NCBI GenBank assembly: GCA_022402465.1
Contig: JAKRSH010000031.1
Span: forward strand, 62,001 to 126,000
Length of the DNA: 64,000 nt
Source: Leptospiraceae bacterium
Lineage (GTDB): Bacteria; Spirochaetota; Leptospiria; Leptospirales; Leptospiraceae
Reading direction: 5' to 3'
The notes beneath the pieces were generated by a model. The model was not told where the DNA came from, made no database searches, and was given only the letters and a program-made list of their open reading frames with translations. The translations under genes and the position numbers were made by a program. Every line of letters starts with the position of its first letter. The stretch's first letter is position 1. Positions 62,493 through 64,000 of the stretch are shown piece by piece.

Positions 62493-62543
62493 ATCAAAAT
62501 AGTCGATAGATTTTCTAGGTCTTTCGACTATTCATTTTTTGAT
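62493..62543 (-). terminator. Hairpin downstream of the lipoprotein gene
   Basis: AATAGTCGA (62498-62506) pairs with TCGACTATT (62524-62532); outer ATCAAA/TTTGAT can extend it with a bulge. On the minus strand it is followed by TTTTGATTT. It would end transcription of the 62558-63775 lipoprotein gene. Confidence 0.5.
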
Positions 62544-62557
62544 TAAGAGTTAACTTA

Positions 62558-63775
62558 TTATTTACCAGAAAATTTCAAAACAACTTCTCCTCTTTTGGAA
62601 GAAACAATCGAAAGCTCGTATTTCCCTATGTAACGGAATCCTCTATCTTTTTTATAAGATAATTCTTCACTGAACATAGATTCTTTGCCTGGATAAGTTA
62701 ATTCCCATTCGGAGGCAGATACATCCGATTTTCTTTCATTGATTTGTTTAACAGAAGTGAATTCAATCAGATCATCTCGGAAAGAAATTGCTTCTTCTGC
62801 AGGTAATCCAGAAAATTTTAGTATTACTGTGTTCTCTTCGGTAAGTTTAAACCATTCTTCTTTGATTTGCTTACCAGCCTTAGTTCCAACTAATTTTGCC
62901 CAGTCTTGGATCGCCTTTTCCCTAGCAACTTCCATGGTAAGATCTGCGCCACGTCCTTCTGAAGAACCTGAGCCAAAAACTTTACCATCACCCCATAACT
63001 GAACCATTTTATAAGGACCAGTCACAGCAGAGCTCAAAATATCCATTTCTTTGCCACCAGGAAGTTTGACTTTTCCTTGGTCCTTAGAGGAAACATATGC
63101 AATAACAAGAACTTCCGCTCCTGCTTCCTGAGCAACTTCTACAAGTGGTGAGCCTGATTCAATATCATCTAGGTTTAGATTCTGCAAGGAAGGATTTTTC
63201 TTCATGAGATTAGAGATTTGATTCGAGGATACAATTTTGTTACCGCGTGATCTTAGAGCCTCTGAAAGTTCAGCTTCAGCTTGGTTCTTAGGATCACCTA
63301 ACTTTAACGATTTGGAGCCTATAGTTCCACCCACAAGAACAACCATTCTAGGATTGCCTACATCATCTAGAAGTTGGTCAACAGCTGTAGATAGGCGAGT
63401 AAGTTCCACTTCACAACGAACTGTGAGTCTAAGCATAGGTTGGGTGTTGAGTTGAAAATTCTCTTCTCCCAGGATTTCATAATTTTTAACAAAGGCATCA
63501 GTCTTTCCGTAGAGCTTAGATCCCAGTGATTGACCATCTGCGACCCCAGTTTTTTGAGTGATTTGCTCACCTATAATTTTCCGTACTGCATTCAGCTTGG
63601 CATCTTTAAGTGCCTTAGATTTTGCAAGAGCACTGTCACCTTGGTAAATGGGGGCTTCTCCTTGAACAATAGCAACATTGCTTGAAGCTGTGGCGTCCGT
63701 TGTTTTGGTAGTAGCAGATCCTCCACAATTTTGTAATAATAACAAGATACCGAAAGTATAAATAAGATTTTTCAT
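62558..63775 (-). CDS. Large lipoprotein with FlgT/LPP20-like N-terminal domain
   Basis: 405 residues. The signal MKNLIYTFGILLLLQNC ends in a QNC lipobox (Cys17). VQGEAPIYQGDSALAKSKALKDAKLNAVRKIIGEQI (~38-73) matches the helix-strand opening of the FlgT-N/LPP20 family. Residues ~145-260 form an alpha/beta domain (MVVLVGGTIG, AGAEVLVIAYV), and a beta-rich C-terminal part follows. Length and layout fit the large surface or envelope lipoproteins of Leptospira; the identity with a particular LipL is not claimed. GAGGAG lies before ATG 63775. Confidence 0.83.
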   Translation of the reverse strand: MKNLIYTFGILLLLQNCGGSATTKTTDATASSNVAIVQGEAPIYQGDSALAKSKALKDAKLNAVRKIIGEQITQKTGVADGQSLGSKLYGKTDAFVKNYEILGEENFQLNTQPMLRLTVRCEVELTRLSTAVDQLLDDVGNPRMVVLVGGTIGSKSLKLGDPKNQAEAELSEALRSRGNKIVSSNQISNLMKKNPSLQNLNLDDIESGSPLVEVAQEAGAEVLVIAYVSSKDQGKVKLPGGKEMDILSSAVTGPYKMVQLWGDGKVFGSGSSEGRGADLTMEVAREKAIQDWAKLVGTKAGKQIKEEWFKLTEENTVILKFSGLPAEEAISFRDDLIEFTSVKQINERKSDVSASEWELTYPGKESMFSEELSYKKDRGFRYIGKYELSIVSSKRGEVVLKFSGK

Positions 63776-63941
63776 CTATGTCTCCTCATCTAAAGAATTC
63801 TTATTTAAGGGAAAATTTCGTCCAACAACTTTTGGCTGGTTTCCAAGAAAAAAGCCAGTCTTCTGCTCTTTATTTTCATAGATGGAGCTATGGATTAGAA
63901 AAAGTTTTGTTTCTTTAGCTTGGCTTCTAAGAATTGCTTAT

Positions 63942-64000
63942 ATGGCATTGAACTGTGGAATCGTAGGCTTACCGAATGTAGGCAAATCAACTTTATTCAA
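63942..64000 (+). CDS. ychF: Redox-regulated ATPase/GTPase YchF (5' end only)
   Basis: The first 19 codons read [19 protein letters not shown], which is the start and P-loop of YchF/OLA1. The window ends inside the gene. YchF binds ATP in preference to GTP and associates with ribosomes. Assigned from this short motif alone. Confidence 0.85.
   Translation, partial: MALNCGIVGLPNVGKSTLF

Noticed and set aside
1-64000. Phage-defence island, prophage, CRISPR array or insertion sequence
   Set aside because: No integrase, transposase, Cas protein, terminal repeats or tRNA-linked attachment site was found. The NERD-helicase alone is not enough to call a defence system.

Overview
The window looks like a piece of a Leptospira chromosome (Spirochaetes). 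It is A+T-rich and densely coded. It carries spirochaete-style lipoproteins whose signal peptides end in loose lipoboxes (NC, QNC, LSC), separate lpxA and lpxD genes, a fliK-flgD-flgE cluster, a type A RNase P RNA, and several proteins that I recognise only as Leptospira-type hypotheticals. I saw no tRNA, rRNA, insertion sequence, prophage or CRISPR array, so it reads as core chromosome rather than a mobile region. I name the genus with fair confidence and do not name a species.

Layout. 0-8.6 kb: two tandem paralogous lipoproteins, an acyl-CoA dehydrogenase, a carotenoid-isomerase-like oxidoreductase, homoserine kinase, two hypotheticals, a DsbA-like thiol oxidoreductase and malate dehydrogenase. 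8.8-13.3 kb: lipid A genes lpxD and lpxA with an Hpt phosphotransfer gene between them, galE, a VanY-like peptidase and a small lipoprotein. 13.4-17.5 kb: a minus-strand operon ending in recG. 17.6-24.6 kb: a tight six-gene operon, gpsA / TPR plus decayed CHAT-like protein / TIKI-TraB-like protein / CNNM-CBS transporter / separate coaC and coaB. 24.6-30.8 kb: a polytopic membrane protein, DUF486, a sirtuin, bioF, manA and a GlpT-type transporter. 31-35 kb: a TPR lipoprotein, a PilZ-like protein and a crotonase.

35.3-38.7 kb is the region I find most interesting. An ATP-type class III cyclase (REC-PAS-cyclase) and a di-iron ODP-like protein share an operon, and they diverge from a Crp/FNR regulator with an N-terminal CxxC. 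This suggests an oxygen/redox-to-cAMP circuit. 38.8-47.9 kb: rhomboid protease, NsrR-like Rrf2 regulator, mutL, an ECF sigma factor with a likely membrane anti-sigma factor, a ribosome hibernation factor, and a DUF4912 / GH57 branching-enzyme pair. 48.0-48.4 kb: rnpB, whose terminator runs antisense into a NERD-helicase gene. 50-54.6 kb: flagellar fliK-flgD-flgE. 54.7-64 kb: a TPR protein fused to a methyltransferase-like domain, fabI, murD, a STAS protein, trpC with no standard start codon, a PQ-loop-like membrane protein, a large lipoprotein and the first codons of ychF.

Two patterns cut across the window. Several genes have a -35/-10 pair ending 6-7 nt before the start codon and no Shine-Dalgarno sequence, as expected for leaderless mRNAs. 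Many convergent gene pairs overlap at their 3' ends instead of being separated by terminators.
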